A stretch of DNA of 64,000 nucleotides from Verticillium longisporum. Lineage: Eukaryota; Ascomycota; Sordariomycetes; Glomerellales; Plectosphaerellaceae. The notes beneath the pieces were generated by a model. The model saw only the letters and a program-made list of their open reading frames with translations, was not told the DNA's origin and ran no database searches. The translations under genes were made by a program, and so were the position numbers. Below, in pieces: positions 12,413 to 24,969 of this stretch. Location of the stretch: NCBI GenBank assembly GCA_019188255.1, contig JAETXT010000007.1, positions 1,116,001 to 1,180,000 of the forward strand, given 5' to 3'. Every line of letters begins with the position of its first letter. Positions within the stretch are counted from its first letter, which is position 1.

Positions 12413-13367
12413 GGTGCTTTTGGCGGCAGCGAAGTTTACGATATGTGAATTGCGAAGCAGGCAATGGAGCGATGGGAGAGGATTCAGAATCCGTAGTTGA
12501 GTCTGGTATCTTTATATAAACAGAACAACCTTCTCGACAAGTAAGCTTGCACAGCGAATGTGACGGTGGCGGAAATCATTGCCGACATGGCCAAGGCCGT
12601 TCCCCATACTTTGTCTCATTCCATCCATAGATTAACGCTGGGATCCCCCCACGAGGGGGCGGTCCTCATGATGAGACAGGCGCATATTGCAATACTATGG
12701 CTAAAGACCACGACGGGTGTCACCCGGCCGGAGCCTGGCTTCCCGTACACAGCACCAAACTGCCACATGCGGCAGGACACTAGAAGAGAGCCCCCCTTCT
12801 ACGGGGATTACCCTGCACTGCCGACTGACATCAGGCACGGCAAGTGCTATGTCTTGCAGGTCGATGTTTCAACGAGATGCTTACAACGCCAACCGTAAGG
12901 TTGCACTGCGTCAGTGACCATGACGGAGGCAATAGCATTCAGCATGGTATGAGTGGACGACGACCTGTGATTCATATTGCCTACCAGAAGGAGCGCGAGC
13001 TGGGACTCGCTCGACTGAGCAAAATGTGAGTCCATGAGACGTCCTTTCGGCCGGGTTGTTGTCTGGATGCCGGCCCGACACTGGGGATCAACAGAGTCGC
13101 AAGCCAAACATGTCGAAGGATGTAAATGATGCCTATTTCCGTGGCGGAGGCCAGCAAGGAGTCAACGGATGTCAGGCTGTCATTGTATACACGCACGATA
13201 CGGAGTTGTCGATCTTCGAAAAGCCGTCAGCTTAATGTAACAACAAAGCGTGTGATAAAAGCCGTGCCTCGGATAAAATGGTTTCCATTCATGAAGCGTT
13301 ACAGTGATTACCAACTCCCACAAACGCCGGTGCCGTCTTATCCATACACAGTATGACTTTGTCGACC
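12413..13367. promoter_or_regulatory. AA9 promoter region and RPC1 3' flank
   Basis: For the minus-strand AA9 gene, a TATATAAA-type TATA box lies at 12511-12520, about 100 bp before the start codon. A CreA-like carbon-repression site (GTGGGG on the minus strand, 12647-12652) lies about 235 bp upstream. CreA control is known for many cellulolytic genes, but a single six-base match is weak evidence. The rest, up to the RPC1 stop, shows no gene. Confidence 0.4.
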
Positions 13368-16300
13368 TCAATGCCTTTTCCTCTCCTGTCGCCGTTTGTT
13401 TGTCTCCTCCGTCCACGCGTCTTCGAAGAGAGCAGGTCGCTCGGAAATATCACCTGACTGAAGGGCCAAACGACGCACAACATGGAAAGCACCAGTTCCG
13501 ACGGTCATGGTCTGGCCCATGATGATGCACTCACTGACACCTTCAATCTTATCCGTCTTCATGCCCGCAGCGGCGTCAAAGAGATGATCAGGCGTCTTCT
13601 CGAACGAAGCCAGCTGGAGAACACTGTCTCTCATCTTGGAAAGTCCGAATCGTGTGATACCGAGGACCTCGCCCTTGTACGTCATGACGTCGGCCAGTAG
13701 CTGCATGTGCCGAGGATCAATGTCCATGTCACCCATGACCTCGCCAATCTCATGCGCGATGGTGCTCCTTGCTGCTTCAATGCCCAGGATATCGCGAGCT
13801 TCCATGACGTTGTTGGTCGAGGTCTTGGTGCCGTCGACACCTTCGGTGTTCATGCAGGCGCGCAGACCATAGCCTTCGACCAAGACGGTGTGAGTATCGT
13901 GCTCCGACGTCTGAATAATCGCTCGCGTCGCGTCCGGATAACCCGAAATGGCAACAAAAGGGACTAGACGGCGGAGATAATTGGCGCGAACTAGCAAGTC
14001 CGCCTGTTCTTCCGAGCCCTTGGCCTTGGTTCTCTTAGCGGCGGCGTTCTCGTCAACTCGCACCCTAATCTCGATCCTGCTCTGGCCGATGTGCAAATCG
14101 CCGCGCTGAACTTTGAGCTTTCTGTGCCTGCAAATCGCCTCGGCTACATCGTGAATGCCAATGCCCAGTTGCATGTCTGACAAGGCATCCATGTCGATTT
14201 GCAGAACGACGTTACCAGCATTGGCCATCCACTCATCCTCGATGTAACTCAGAATGTCGGATACATATGTCTTCTCAATTCGGGCCTTGACGATACGTGC
14301 CGCCCTCATTTCTTTGTTCTGCACGAGCGGACATTTGATGACCGGCGTACTAATGAGTTTAGACGCGTTGATGATTTCCTTGATACGCGGCACACCCTGA
14401 GTAATACTCATACCGGCGACACCTGCGAAATGGAACGTCTTCAGTGTCATTTGTGTGCCCGGCTCACCAATAGACTGGGCGCCAACAGCTCCGACAGCGT
14501 GGCCGGGCTCGACGTGAGCCTTCTTGTACTTTTCGAGACACAACTTGATGAAGAGTTTCAGAGTATTCTCAGACACCTTGGCGACACGGTCTGCATAGGC
14601 TTTCTTTGCCTTTTGCTCCTCGTCGATCAAATCGATCTCCATGTGCGCGCCAAGAGGGTCGGATGTCAAGCCAGTGAGTTGCAGAATCCTGGTGAGCTTG
14701 GCTGCGCGGCCCGCGACGTATTGCTCGACTGACCTCAAGAAGTCTCTCGCACCCTCGTGCTCATCTGTGTAGCGATCTTCTGTGTTGTCATACTCAAGGT
14801 ATCCCTGCCCCACCAGATCGCGTCTGGGGTAGCGAGAGCGCTCATGAGATAACATGCTGTCACAGAAGCTTAGAATCTCGTTCGGCAGCAGTGCGGGATC
14901 GGTATTGCTCCATGTCAAGTTCTCCGCATGCGACCATGTCCGATCGAAGTGAACCGGCTTTGCCGAACCCTCCATGTCCACGGGGTCAAGCTTATCCGCA
15001 CCAAATTGGAACTGAACAATACCTCCGCCGGAAGTTCGAACCGTATCATCGTATCTCGTGGAAAGATCCTCGAGCGACTTCATTAACCTACGGGACATGT
15101 ATCCCGTTTCAGCCGTTTTGACGGCTGTATCGACCAGACCTTCACGTCCGGACATGGCGTGGAATATGAACTCGGTGGGCAGGAGTCCAGAGTAGAAGCT
15201 GTTTCCCACAAACCCCTTGGAAGGAGGCTGGGGTGCGTTCTTGTGAAAGTGAGGCAGGGATCGGTCCTGGAAGCCGTCCGCCACACGGGAGCCGCCGATA
15301 ATTTGTTGGCCGACGACAGCCACCATCTGAGCCACGTTGATCTCACTACCCTTGGATCCAGACTTGGCCATGACCAGAGGGGCGTTGTTCCGACTGAGAG
15401 TCTGGATACATTGAGCTCCTGCTTGGGTTCGAACTTTGCTCAGCAGGCCCGAGATGGAATTTTCAAGCGTCTGTTCCATGTTGCAGCCCGTGGCCTTCTC
15501 GAGCTTCCCCTTCTTGTAAGTGTTGATCAGCTCGTCAACCTGAATGTTTGCGTCTTCAATCAACTTCTTCTTCTTCACCAATAGCTGTTCGGTGGGGAAG
15601 ACGTCGCCTACGCCAATCGAGAAACCTCGATTGGTCAGTTGCCTAGCACACAGCTTGGCCAAGCGGTTCATGGCGGTGACGGCCTCATCGGGGCCGAAAT
15701 CTCGGAGGATGACGTAGAACACAGAGTCCTTCTTTCCACCTCCGACTGTCGACTTATCCATCCTGCCGCACATGACCTCAGAGTTGCGAATCACCAGCCA
15801 GGCGTCTTCCGGGTCCATGTCAGGACACTGCCCGGGCTTAGCCTTGTACTCTCGACACTTCGCGTCAAGGTTGATCTTGACTTGACACTCCTTGTTCGGT
15901 CGTAGCATCATGCTGAAGACCTGCTTGCCGGTCCATAGTGCTTGCGGCTTGAGAATCGCTGGCGGCGGAAGATCAAGATGTGTGATGCCGTCCATCATAT
16001 GCATGACAATGTACGTGAAAGTTTTGCGATCGAAGAACCTATCCTTGCCACTCAGCAGATAAGCTGCTGTGATGAAATCCTGCGTCGCCGCAATGATGGG
16101 TTCTCCGTTCTTTGGGGTAGCAAGATTGTGCTTGACACCCATCAGGTTGATGGCCTCTGCACGAGCCTCTTCAGTCTGAGGAACATGGAGGTTCATTTCG
16201 TCGCCGTCAAAATCAGCAATGTATGGCGTACAAACACACTCATTCAGACGGCAGGTTCGCCAGGGACGGACCTTGTCCAAGTCACTCATGATGCTGACTT

Positions 16301-17929
16301 TGTGGAGTGATGGCTGCCGGTTGAAGGGTATGATGTCTTTGTCCTCAATGTGACGCTCAACCACGTCGCCGACTTTCAGATCGCGAGCCACCTGTCTCCT
16401 GTTGCCGAATTTCAGGGATATCTTGTACCCACCCTCATCGCTCTTGATGACCTGCTGTGCACCGGGCCAGACATCTGGGCCATTCTGAACACATTTTCGG
16501 AGCTTCTTCAGGCTGTAGTCATTCACCCTTTCCGGATACGTGAGGTTTTTGGCGACAAGAATTGGGATGGCGACCTGCGTGATACCAAGGTTCGGGTCTG
16601 GCGAGATGACGGTTCTGCCAGAAAAGTCTACGCGCTTGCCGGACAAATTGCCTCGGAAACGGCCTTGTTTGCCCTTCAGTCTTTGACAGAAACCGCGCAC
16701 CGTCTTGCCAAAACCTGGTTGCTGGAGACCCGGCACATCGCTGTTGACGTACATGGCGATTTGCAACTGCAAGTACTCCCATTGTTCCATGATGGTCTGG
16801 ACAGGGGAGCCTTTCTGAAGAGCAAGTCGAATCATGCCGCTGATCCATACGATATCGGCAAGTTTGGTGGTCAAATCGTCTTCCGTGCTTGCGTTATCCT
16901 GGGCGACGGAGGGTCGAATGCAGACGGGAGGAGCGGGCAAGAATTGCCAGATGAACATTTCAGGGCGTCCTTCGACGGGGTCCAGGCCGAGCAGCTCGCA
17001 ATCCGTAGGACTAATGGTCTTGAAAAGGTTGAGGACCCTGAGCGGGTTCAGATCTTCCATGGCCTTGCGAAGATGCTTGTCAAGGTCCGGGTTCTGCTTT
17101 TTGCCTCATCGAAAGACGCATCAAAGGCAATCTTGCTTTCCGGAGGGACTTTCTTCATTGATGTCGACTTGTTGTAGGCAACAAACTTATCGTGAACTAG
17201 TTTAAGCACACCGACCTTCCGAATCTGACCGTTTATGGATCCGCAGTAGTGGCAGGTTTTCGTCTTCCTGCATTGCTCGTTGATCTTCTTGCAGATTTGC
17301 GTGCGACGGAGATTGTCAATAAATGGCCGCCTCAGCTCTTTCAGGAAAGCTCGGCGCTCGGGCTCGGTCAACAAGATACGGCTGCAGTCCTGGAGAATTT
17401 AAGTCAGACCTGGATTTGAAGGGAAGAAGGTGGTCTGGCGAGAGGTAGCCTTACTTTGCAAATGTCTTGCAGAATGGTCCTGACGAAGCCGAGATAGCCA
17501 ATGTGAAAGGCAGGCAGGGGCAGTCTGACATGGCCAAAGTGACCGGTACAGTTCTGTAGTGATTCCTGACATGTGTCGCACTTCCCGATCTTGCTAGAGG
17601 TTCCCTGCACATTGAGTCAGTCAGCGGTTGCCCATCGCATGCGGCCCGGTGATGGCGCATTGTGAGTGGGAGAAAGCTCACCAAACGCGGGTCTAGCGGA
17701 CCGTGTTGGAAAGGGGCTCTGTTGTTGTCGACATCGTAGAGAAGACGGTCGGAAACTTCTAGGACGGCCTGGTTGGCAATATCCTGGTTGGATCTGTCGC
17801 TACGGTCAGCTGGCGATGATGCGAAGAGGGGTGGGAGTCATACTGGATGCCAAACTTGATGCCCTGGAAACGCTTGGGCAGATTGTCCACCAGCTGGGAC
17901 TTCACAGGTGCAAGTGTCGCGGTAGCCAT
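13368..17929 (-). CDS. RPC1: RNA polymerase III largest subunit (RPC160)
   Basis: Complement of 13368-17389, 17455-17604, 17682-17793 and 17844-17929; about 1456 aa, close to yeast RPC160. It forms the Pol III catalytic core with RPC2 and makes tRNAs, 5S rRNA and U6. Zinc ligands are visible in CDTCQESLQNCTGHFGH and CHYCG, the active-site loop in ADFDGDEMN, and the bridge-helix/trigger-loop regions later on. The absence of C-terminal heptads and the LHVPQTEEARAEA context point to Pol III rather than Pol II. Two oddities: the frame breaks in a run of five A on the coding strand (17098-17102), where a sixth A would restore FDEAKKQNPDLDKHLRKAM; and the near-universal Asn before ADFDGD is Ile (codon about 507, 16218-16220). 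It is divergent from the DDHD gene. Confidence 0.95.
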
Positions 17930-19284
17930 GGTACAGACGTTCCAAAGTGTGTATAGCAGCAGTTGTCGCGGGCAGAGGACGCCGTAGGCTGAGGAAGTTG
18001 GGTTTGAGGTCGCTAGCGCAATGCGCCTGTCTACCGATCTGTGGCGGACTCGGGGATGCGCGTGGGTGGCTCGAGCATGACGTATTCCTCAGGCACAGAA
18101 TAAAGTCGTCACTCGGGGCCAATGTGATTGTTCGGCTCTCTATGTCTGCCAGAGAGATATTCGGTGCGTTGCTAACTGACTGGGTGTCGTCGTGTGGTGG
18201 ACTGTCGCAAATCGTAGATGGGGGAAATTTTGACACGGCGGGTGGGGTGAAAGGCTTCAGAGGAAACATCGCGACGGGAAGAGCTCGTGCCCCACCATCC
18301 AACCTAGTCCCCGTGCGTGTGGTGGATAATGGCGCTGACATGGGTGGGCGTCGACAGGGACAGCTCAAGCTCAGGTACATGCATGGATGTCATGTTGATC
18401 AGTCCAACCTGAGAATTCTTGTCTTTCATTCTCAAAGTCCCGCTTCAATTGATCATGAGGGACTGACTACCTACATGTACACACGGAGCTCTTTACTCTG
18501 TTGCTCTTGCGTACAGAATCGGGCCCAATATGCTCCTGCATGATTGTTGCTGCTTGTCAGTGTTTCTTTCTTTGGGCATGTTTCTGCGAGGGTAGATTCA
18601 TTTCCAGTACGTTTGCAGATTCTTGAGTTCCATGGCTCTCAAGACAATCACATGCTTGACAGGTGGATGGGTAGGTAGTCATTCCAGGTGCCTTAGGTGC
18701 AATCGGATTACTGCTCTCTTTTGCCCTGGCTTGCCTGGTCTCCATGCATGTCACACAGCTCGCTCCCTGCTGCTTACCTATCGACTGGCTAGAGGCATTG
18801 CACCTAACACACAGGGTGGGAGGGTGGCATGCCAGGGGCATGAGCCAAGCAGGCGCCCCCCTCTCTCGGGTGGTGGGGGTGGTGCCAGCGGCGCTGAAGC
18901 CACGTCCTGCCCTCCAACGGGGTCCTATCACATGCCCACATGGCACTTGACGTCAGGGGATCAAGGCACTCCCATACTATCGATGCCTTGTAATAAAGCC
19001 TACGATACTCCAACCTCACCAACGTGGTCATTGAGCGCAACTGAGGCATCTTCCGCCATCGTTCACGGTCCTTCGGTTCGGCTCCCCATTACGCCGTGTG
19101 GCGTTTGTTTGTTTCACCTTGGCTGGCGGGTTTTCATACAGCAGCCACGTTGGCGCTGTTGTTGACATTGCGTCGGCGACCGAGGGGACAGCATCTTCCC
19201 TGGCTTCGGTCTGCAGCTTCACGGTGCCTCGGCTCTCCCCTCCGGGACTCACTTGCTGCATGGCCCTCAGGAATAGCACCCACC
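17930..19284. promoter_or_regulatory. Divergent intergenic region, RPC1 / DDHD phospholipase
   Basis: This 1.36 kb lies between two outward-pointing genes and must hold both promoters. I saw no RNA gene, repeat or convincing ORF, and no core element clear enough to name. Confidence 0.5.
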
Positions 19285-22200
19285 ATGCCCCCTGGTGGTG
19301 CCGATAGGAGACTTGAGACGTCGTACCTCTACCCTGCAGTAGATTCCACCAACCCCTGGACCGCCAGCAGCCGCAGCACAACTCTCACGCCCAAGGATGT
19401 CCCTGTCCAGCAGCAGCTCGTCAAAGGCACAGGATCGGTCGCTGGCGACCACAGCACTACCCATCTATACGGCTGCAGCGCGAAGAGCTATCCCTCGGAT
19501 TGCCCCCCTCTGAAAGTCCTCTGGTTCCATGCCGTTGACGTGCGTTGATTCTCCTCCCTTGCCGCCTAATGCATTTGAACTGGTTGTTAATCGGCAAGAA
19601 ACTCTCCAGATACCCAAGAGAAAGGCCAAATATGCCTCATCTAAGCCCGTCGACGATTCCAAACCACCCCAGCAGCCCAAGAAATACGTCCAGTTCTCTT
19701 CCTCTGACTCGCGAGCCATCGAAGCCGCCTACCAGACTCTACTCGAAAAGAGCGAGCGCAGTCCAGCAAAGTCGGGCTCGCGAAGCTCGTCCCCAAGCCC
19801 AAAGAAACCAGAGAATATACTCCGTGAAGCCCACTCAGACACTGCGACAGGTGCATCCGCTGGAAAATTGCCCAAGACCACCACAAACGTGCCCGTCAAC
19901 GAAGACTACTTGTTTGACGTGAACATTGAGCAGAGAGAGCTTTCGCCAGTGTACTGGATTGGCCCCGTGTATGATGTTCGACGTGGGACGTGGTTCTACC
20001 AGGAAGGCTCAAGCTTCGTCCGTGTGAGGAGAACCTGGCGTCTCAACTGGAAGACGGCTTCCTCAAAATCAAGCCTTGGCTTTATCCTAAGCCCAAAGTG
20101 GCTCAGGATGACAAAAAGAAGGAGACGGTTAGCATACCGTCGACGGCGGTTTCTGGAGACGCATCCATAGCTCCGCAAAGTCCGATGTGTCTGCAACGTC
20201 TGCGCAAGCGCCCATTCCTGGCCCCTTGGGTCAACCTCAGTCACATAGGTTGTTCGGCACTCACATGAACAGTATCGCCACATATCAGGACTCGAACACG
20301 GCATGGTTGTCCTCCGACACTATGCTGTCATGGGTCACGTCTACCATGTATGAGCGGTTCTCTGGTGGTGGTTACATGAGTGGTGTTAAACTGGTCCGCG
20401 GTTGGTCAGATCTCGCCAAGAATCCTGAGGCAAAAAGCACTACGGACCAGCGGCCAGCGAAGCAGACAAGCACCGAGACATCTGTAGATCTGGACGAGAA
20501 AGAACAACGCAGACTCAAGAGAAGATCAGCCCCGCCGTCCACTGGTCCCGGTCGGCGCGATACAGAAACCGGTGAGATTCGCAATGATCAGCAGTTCAGG
20601 GAGACTCAGCTCCAAAGGCAACTGTCATCGTTGATGGGGGACACCGGCAACGCTGAAGAGAAAGAAGAGGCCATGAGGCGACAGGCTGAACAAGAAATAC
20701 AAGACGATTACACTGGCCTCGCCGATGAAACTCAAGGTCGCGACATCGAACACTTGTGTCTGGTGACGCATGGGATAGGCCAGCTTTTGGGAATGAAGTT
20801 TGTCATTTCCAGCAGTCATCTGAGTGATTCTTGCAGAACGACTAACAACTGGCAATAGGATGGAAAGCTTAAACTTTGTTCACGACGTCAATGTCATGCG
20901 CAAGGTCATGAAAACAACGTATGCTAATTCGGTAGACCTTCGCGCTCTCAATGGAGAGCTGGGTGACGGGTTCAAGAACTGCCGGGTCCAAGTTCTACCA
21001 GTCTGCTGGAGACATTTGCTAGATTTTCCCAAGAAGCGCGAAAAGAAGGACGAACGCGACCTGGCTGATGCAAGCAACGAGGAAGATGAGTGTACGTCTG
21101 ACTTTGGTGTTCTGGACCCGCGCTCCGTATACTGATGACTGGCAGACCCCTCACTCGACGATATCACAATCGAGGGTGTGGCCTTTGCGCGATCCCTCAT
21201 TTCTGACTTGGCCTTGGACGTCTTGCTCTACCAGAGCGCATATCGGGAACAGATATCCGAAATCGTTTTACAAGAATCAAACCGGATCCATAAGCTGTTC
21301 ATGAAGAGGAACCCGGGTTTCAAAGGCAAAGTTCATATCATGGGTCATTCGCTCGGTTCGGCCATCATGTTCGACATACTTTGCCGACAGAAGGAGGCTA
21401 CCCAGCATCAGACAAGCTCGCCAATCCTCTACGCTTCTGGCCAGCAAAAGACAATCAAGACTTACCAAAAAAGAGGCACGATCTTCAATTTGAGTTTGAT
21501 GTTGAGGACTTTTACTGTCTAGGTTCCCCGGTTGGGTTGTTCCAGATGCTCAAGGGACGGTAAGAACGAGACTGGGCCAAACTTGACCGGCAATGCGTGA
21601 AGAGACTAACCATTACAAACAGAACCGTTGCCGCTCGACACCTTGCGGACTCCCTCCCCTCCGAAAGTCCTCTGAACCCCGATGACGTCGATGATCCGTT
21701 CCTGTCGGTCAGAGCCGATGCTTCTGCTGGGGAACGAGTATCGCAAGTGACCGGTCTTCCCTTTTTCGGTCTCGTCACCCAAGGTTGCGCAGCTTTACAA
21801 CATCTTCCACCCTTCTGACCCCATCAGCTACCGCCTTGAGCCGTTGATATCGACGTCGATGTCAAGTCTGAAACCACAGGTGCTCCCATACACCAAAAAG
21901 GCATCTTTGGCAACGTGGCTCCACAAGGCTTGACTGGCATTGGTGCGAAGGTCGGACAAAGTGTCAGCGGTCTCTGGTCGAGTCTAAGCGCCGGCATCGC
22001 AAGCAACCTCCTGAACCGCAGCCTTGGCCTCACCAGCGACGACGTCGCAAAAATGAACTCTGCGTCAGAACAAGGGCGAGCGGCCAACAGCTCGTTACAA
22101 GGGGAGCAGCCTCTGATGTAGATGCGATAACGAATGCTTCAAAGTTAGGTCAGAAAACCAACGAGCGAAAGAATCAGCTGGCGTCGCCTGCCGGTGATGA

Positions 22201-22628
22201 TGCTCGGACAAGCATGAGTGGCAACGACCCTACGCTGATTGACGACGAGCTTGAGACGTTGTACTCGAAGTTTCAGGAGAAGTTTACGCAAGGGGTTCCC
22301 GACGAAGGCCTCGCAGCTGAGGATCGGGTCGGATGGGACCGAAAGGCACGCAAGTTGCGCCACGAAGACATGAAAATCCGCGCGTTGAATCGCAACGGCA
22401 GAGTTGACTACAGCATCCAGGAGTAAGTCGTATATATCAATATGGTGCCTAGTCGACGATGTATAGAGAACTGTGCTAACTCGATGCAGGAGTGTTCTGG
22501 ATTTCAACCCTATCAACACCATTGCATCACACATGGGATATTGGGCAGATGAGGACGTCAATCACTTTATTTTGTCGCAGCTGCTGTCTAGCAAGTCGAG
22601 AGACTCCAAGAAATCGGGATCTCGATAA
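19285..22628 (+). CDS. DDHD-domain phospholipase (PA-preferring phospholipase A1 family), frame broken
   Basis: Six exons: 19285-19539, 19610-20797, 20859-21091, 21146-21559, 21623-22422, 22490-22628; 1010 aa with the frame restored. The family hydrolyses phosphatidic acid and related lipids at internal membranes. Evidence: YWIGPVYDVRRGTWFYQ in the N-terminal part, LVTHGIGQLL, and the lipase serine motif GHSLGS followed by the DDHD-type region (YCLGSPVGLFQMLKGR, YNIFHPSDPISYRLEPLI). The C-terminal block ending in HFILSQLL fits the family. Six small indels interrupt the frame, near 20010, 20170, 21397, 21763 (an extra T), 21900 and 22102. Correcting all six gives a length divisible by three and agrees with every intron phase. 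That density is three or more times that of its neighbours, so either local sequence quality is poor or the gene is decaying. Confidence 0.88.
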
Positions 22629-22656
22629 GAGCTCTTGGACCAGCGAACAGCTTTTA

Positions 22657-23536
22657 TCATGGGCGCAAGACGCCTGAATCGTTAATGACACCCCATTGAT
22701 CAGGCATTCTTTGCGCAATATCATATGCTGACTTTCCTCCGTCGCTCTGTAAAGACCTGATATCGTCACCGGAAGTGTCAAGGCGGCCAATGTGTGCTGC
22801 CTTGGCAACGTTTTGTGCAGATTCCGGGAAGCTCTCTGTTGGCAGTGACGAGGCGAGCCAAAGCAGAAGCCACAAGACCTCTTCTCGGCCTTTCTCCACG
22901 GCCAAGTGCAGACCACTCTTGTTGTTGTTAAGGGGATCACGGTAGCGGATTAGGTGGCCCAGTTGAATCGTGTCGCCACCGAGCTCCGCGCTGGCATCGT
23001 GGAGCAGCTCAACAATGCCAGTCGCGTCGCCCTCGGAGCACATAACGTGATAAGCACGTGCGGGCCTTGCCTCGGGGTGCGCTGCGAGATAGGCTTCCTC
23101 CGTCACCGTGGGGAGAATGTCGAGGTTGTCCTCGATGCCACCCTCATTGACATAGCGGGCCAGAATGACGGAACCCGAGGACGCAATCACGATCTGGTTC
23201 GTCGCCGAAGGACCAGCCTCGTTGGTGGCAAGGTGCGTCTGGCATGAGGGGCACTTGAGTGATATGGCCACCTCGGACGATTTATCCATAAGACATTGCC
23301 TGTAGGCTCTGTCAGCGCTTGAGTCGATAACATCTAGGCGACGACAAGAAATAAATGAGAAATAAGTGAAAACTCCTCCCCCACCCCTGACCCCCCCGGT
23401 TCCCTTACCAGTGAAAATGACAACCGCAGCGGAGTTCGAGATCATCCGGAACAGTTGTTGCCTCTTCCTCTCCGTCGCTGTCTGGTCCCAACTCGAGGAC
23501 CAGAGGGTCGCTGCATTCCTTGCAGTGATAGGACAT
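22657..23536 (-). CDS. RING-like zinc and ankyrin-repeat protein
   Basis: Two exons, complement of 22657-23299 and 23409-23536; 256 aa. The start at 23536 gives MSYHCKEC. The first 75 residues carry paired metal ligands: CKEC, then CGCHFHWQC spanning the splice site, then CPSC. This resembles a RING or other small zinc fold. The C-terminal half has ankyrin-like segments (HVMCSEGDATGIVELLHDA; KSGLHLAVEKGREEVLWLLLWLA). The combination suggests a protein-interaction or ubiquitin-related role, but I do not recognise a named orthologue. The frame is intact. It lies tail to tail with the DDHD gene, 28 bp between stop codons. Confidence 0.85.
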
Positions 23537-24969
23537 GGTCGGTGTTCGTTTTTCGACTCGACTCAATTGTAAGATTTGATGGATAGGCGGCAGTTCAGAA
23601 CCCGCATCAGCTAAGGGGGAAATGGTTTGGAACTAATGTGGACGTGTTGTATCCAGGGTTGTGAAGTACTCTGGGTGCAGGTTAAGCATTTTCTTTAGAC
23701 TCCCTCGCAGGCGACAACAGCCAAGCATGGAGGGGCAAATACAGCAGATCTGGTCAAAGAAGTGGGGCACAGCTTACCTGTTCCGCCGGTATGTCGAAGT
23801 CTGTAGCGATGTCCTACACTGCACAAGTCGCCCACCCGAGCAAGCATGTCCCAAAACTTGCACTTGGTTGGCTAGCTTGCCGCGCAGGTGCACGACATCG
23901 AGCACAAGTACACAGTGAGACCATTGAAATGAAAAAAAAAAAAAAACCTCCTTGGGACCCGCTACAGGTAGGCAGGTAGGCTGCAAGAATAGGTACACAT
24001 GTACCTGATAGAACGCACGGGGCTTGCGTTGCTGGTGACGTAGGCCGTGTGGCTGCCCACAGATGTAGACAATGTAGACAACAGGTACCTACCTAGGTGG
24101 CCTAGGATTGCCTGCTCAAAGCCACGTTAACGTGGTGTCGATGCAAGGTACCTATCTACCTGCCGCAAATGTGCTGCTCTGGAATGCAAGAGGCGAGGAA
24201 TGCCTGGAAGAGAAGGGGAACTGGATAAGCCCAGCACCGGAAATGGGCATGCCTGACGCTGGCGCAGTCAGGCTCGTAGACGCCCGAGCTATCCGAGCTC
24301 TCAGGAACAAAAAGCCTCTACGGAATCTCCACAGAGGACGCGAGCAGAGAGGACCATCTAGCGAGTCCTAGGTGCCTGCCTGCCTCGCTGGGCGAGCACC
24401 ACCAGCCAGCTTACCTGTTACTCGAGGGTACTCTTTTGTCGGCGACAATGAGATGCAAAGGTGCGACATACCTTTCAGGTACCTCGACGTTGCGCCGAAT
24501 GTGATTCGAAAGGGCGACAGGCATCAAGCAGTCGTCCCGGTCAGAAGTGGGGTCAAAAGTTCGGTGCATTACATCAGTCCACGCATCCCCGCCCCCGCCA
24601 ACGCCCAGCCAGCCCAGCCCAGCTTGCTCTGTCTACTCAGCCCAGCTCGGACTGCCTGCCAACTTCGCATTCGTTTTGCGCTGCCTAACACGGCTGCTAA
24701 CACCCATATTAAGACGGGCCCTGTTTGCTGCCCGCCGTCGCATGAATACCCGCCGACCCGTTTCCTCATAGAATTACCCGTTACCCGACGCATCGCAATA
24801 GCCCAGGGTCGCTTTGGCAAGCCCGCCTAACCTCCACACGACAAGAAGCAGCAATCTCCTACCTCCATAACCCCCCCTTTCTGCTGTCTTACGAACGCCC
24901 CATCCTGTGGTGAAGCAGTCTCGTCCTCTTCTATTCTTCGGAGACAGGGGCAAACTCCACGCTGCCACG
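23537..24969. promoter_or_regulatory. Divergent intergenic region, ankyrin gene / fimbrin
   Basis: This 1.43 kb holds the promoters of the ankyrin gene (minus) and fimbrin (plus). It contains a run of 15 A (23932-23946), AGGTACCT-type motifs at 23960-24160, and pyrimidine-rich sequence near 24830-24960 before the fimbrin start. The open frames here have no coding character. Confidence 0.5.

Noticed and set aside
14199..17177. Long plus-strand open frames opposite RPC1
   Set aside because: Antisense shadows of the strongly coding minus strand.
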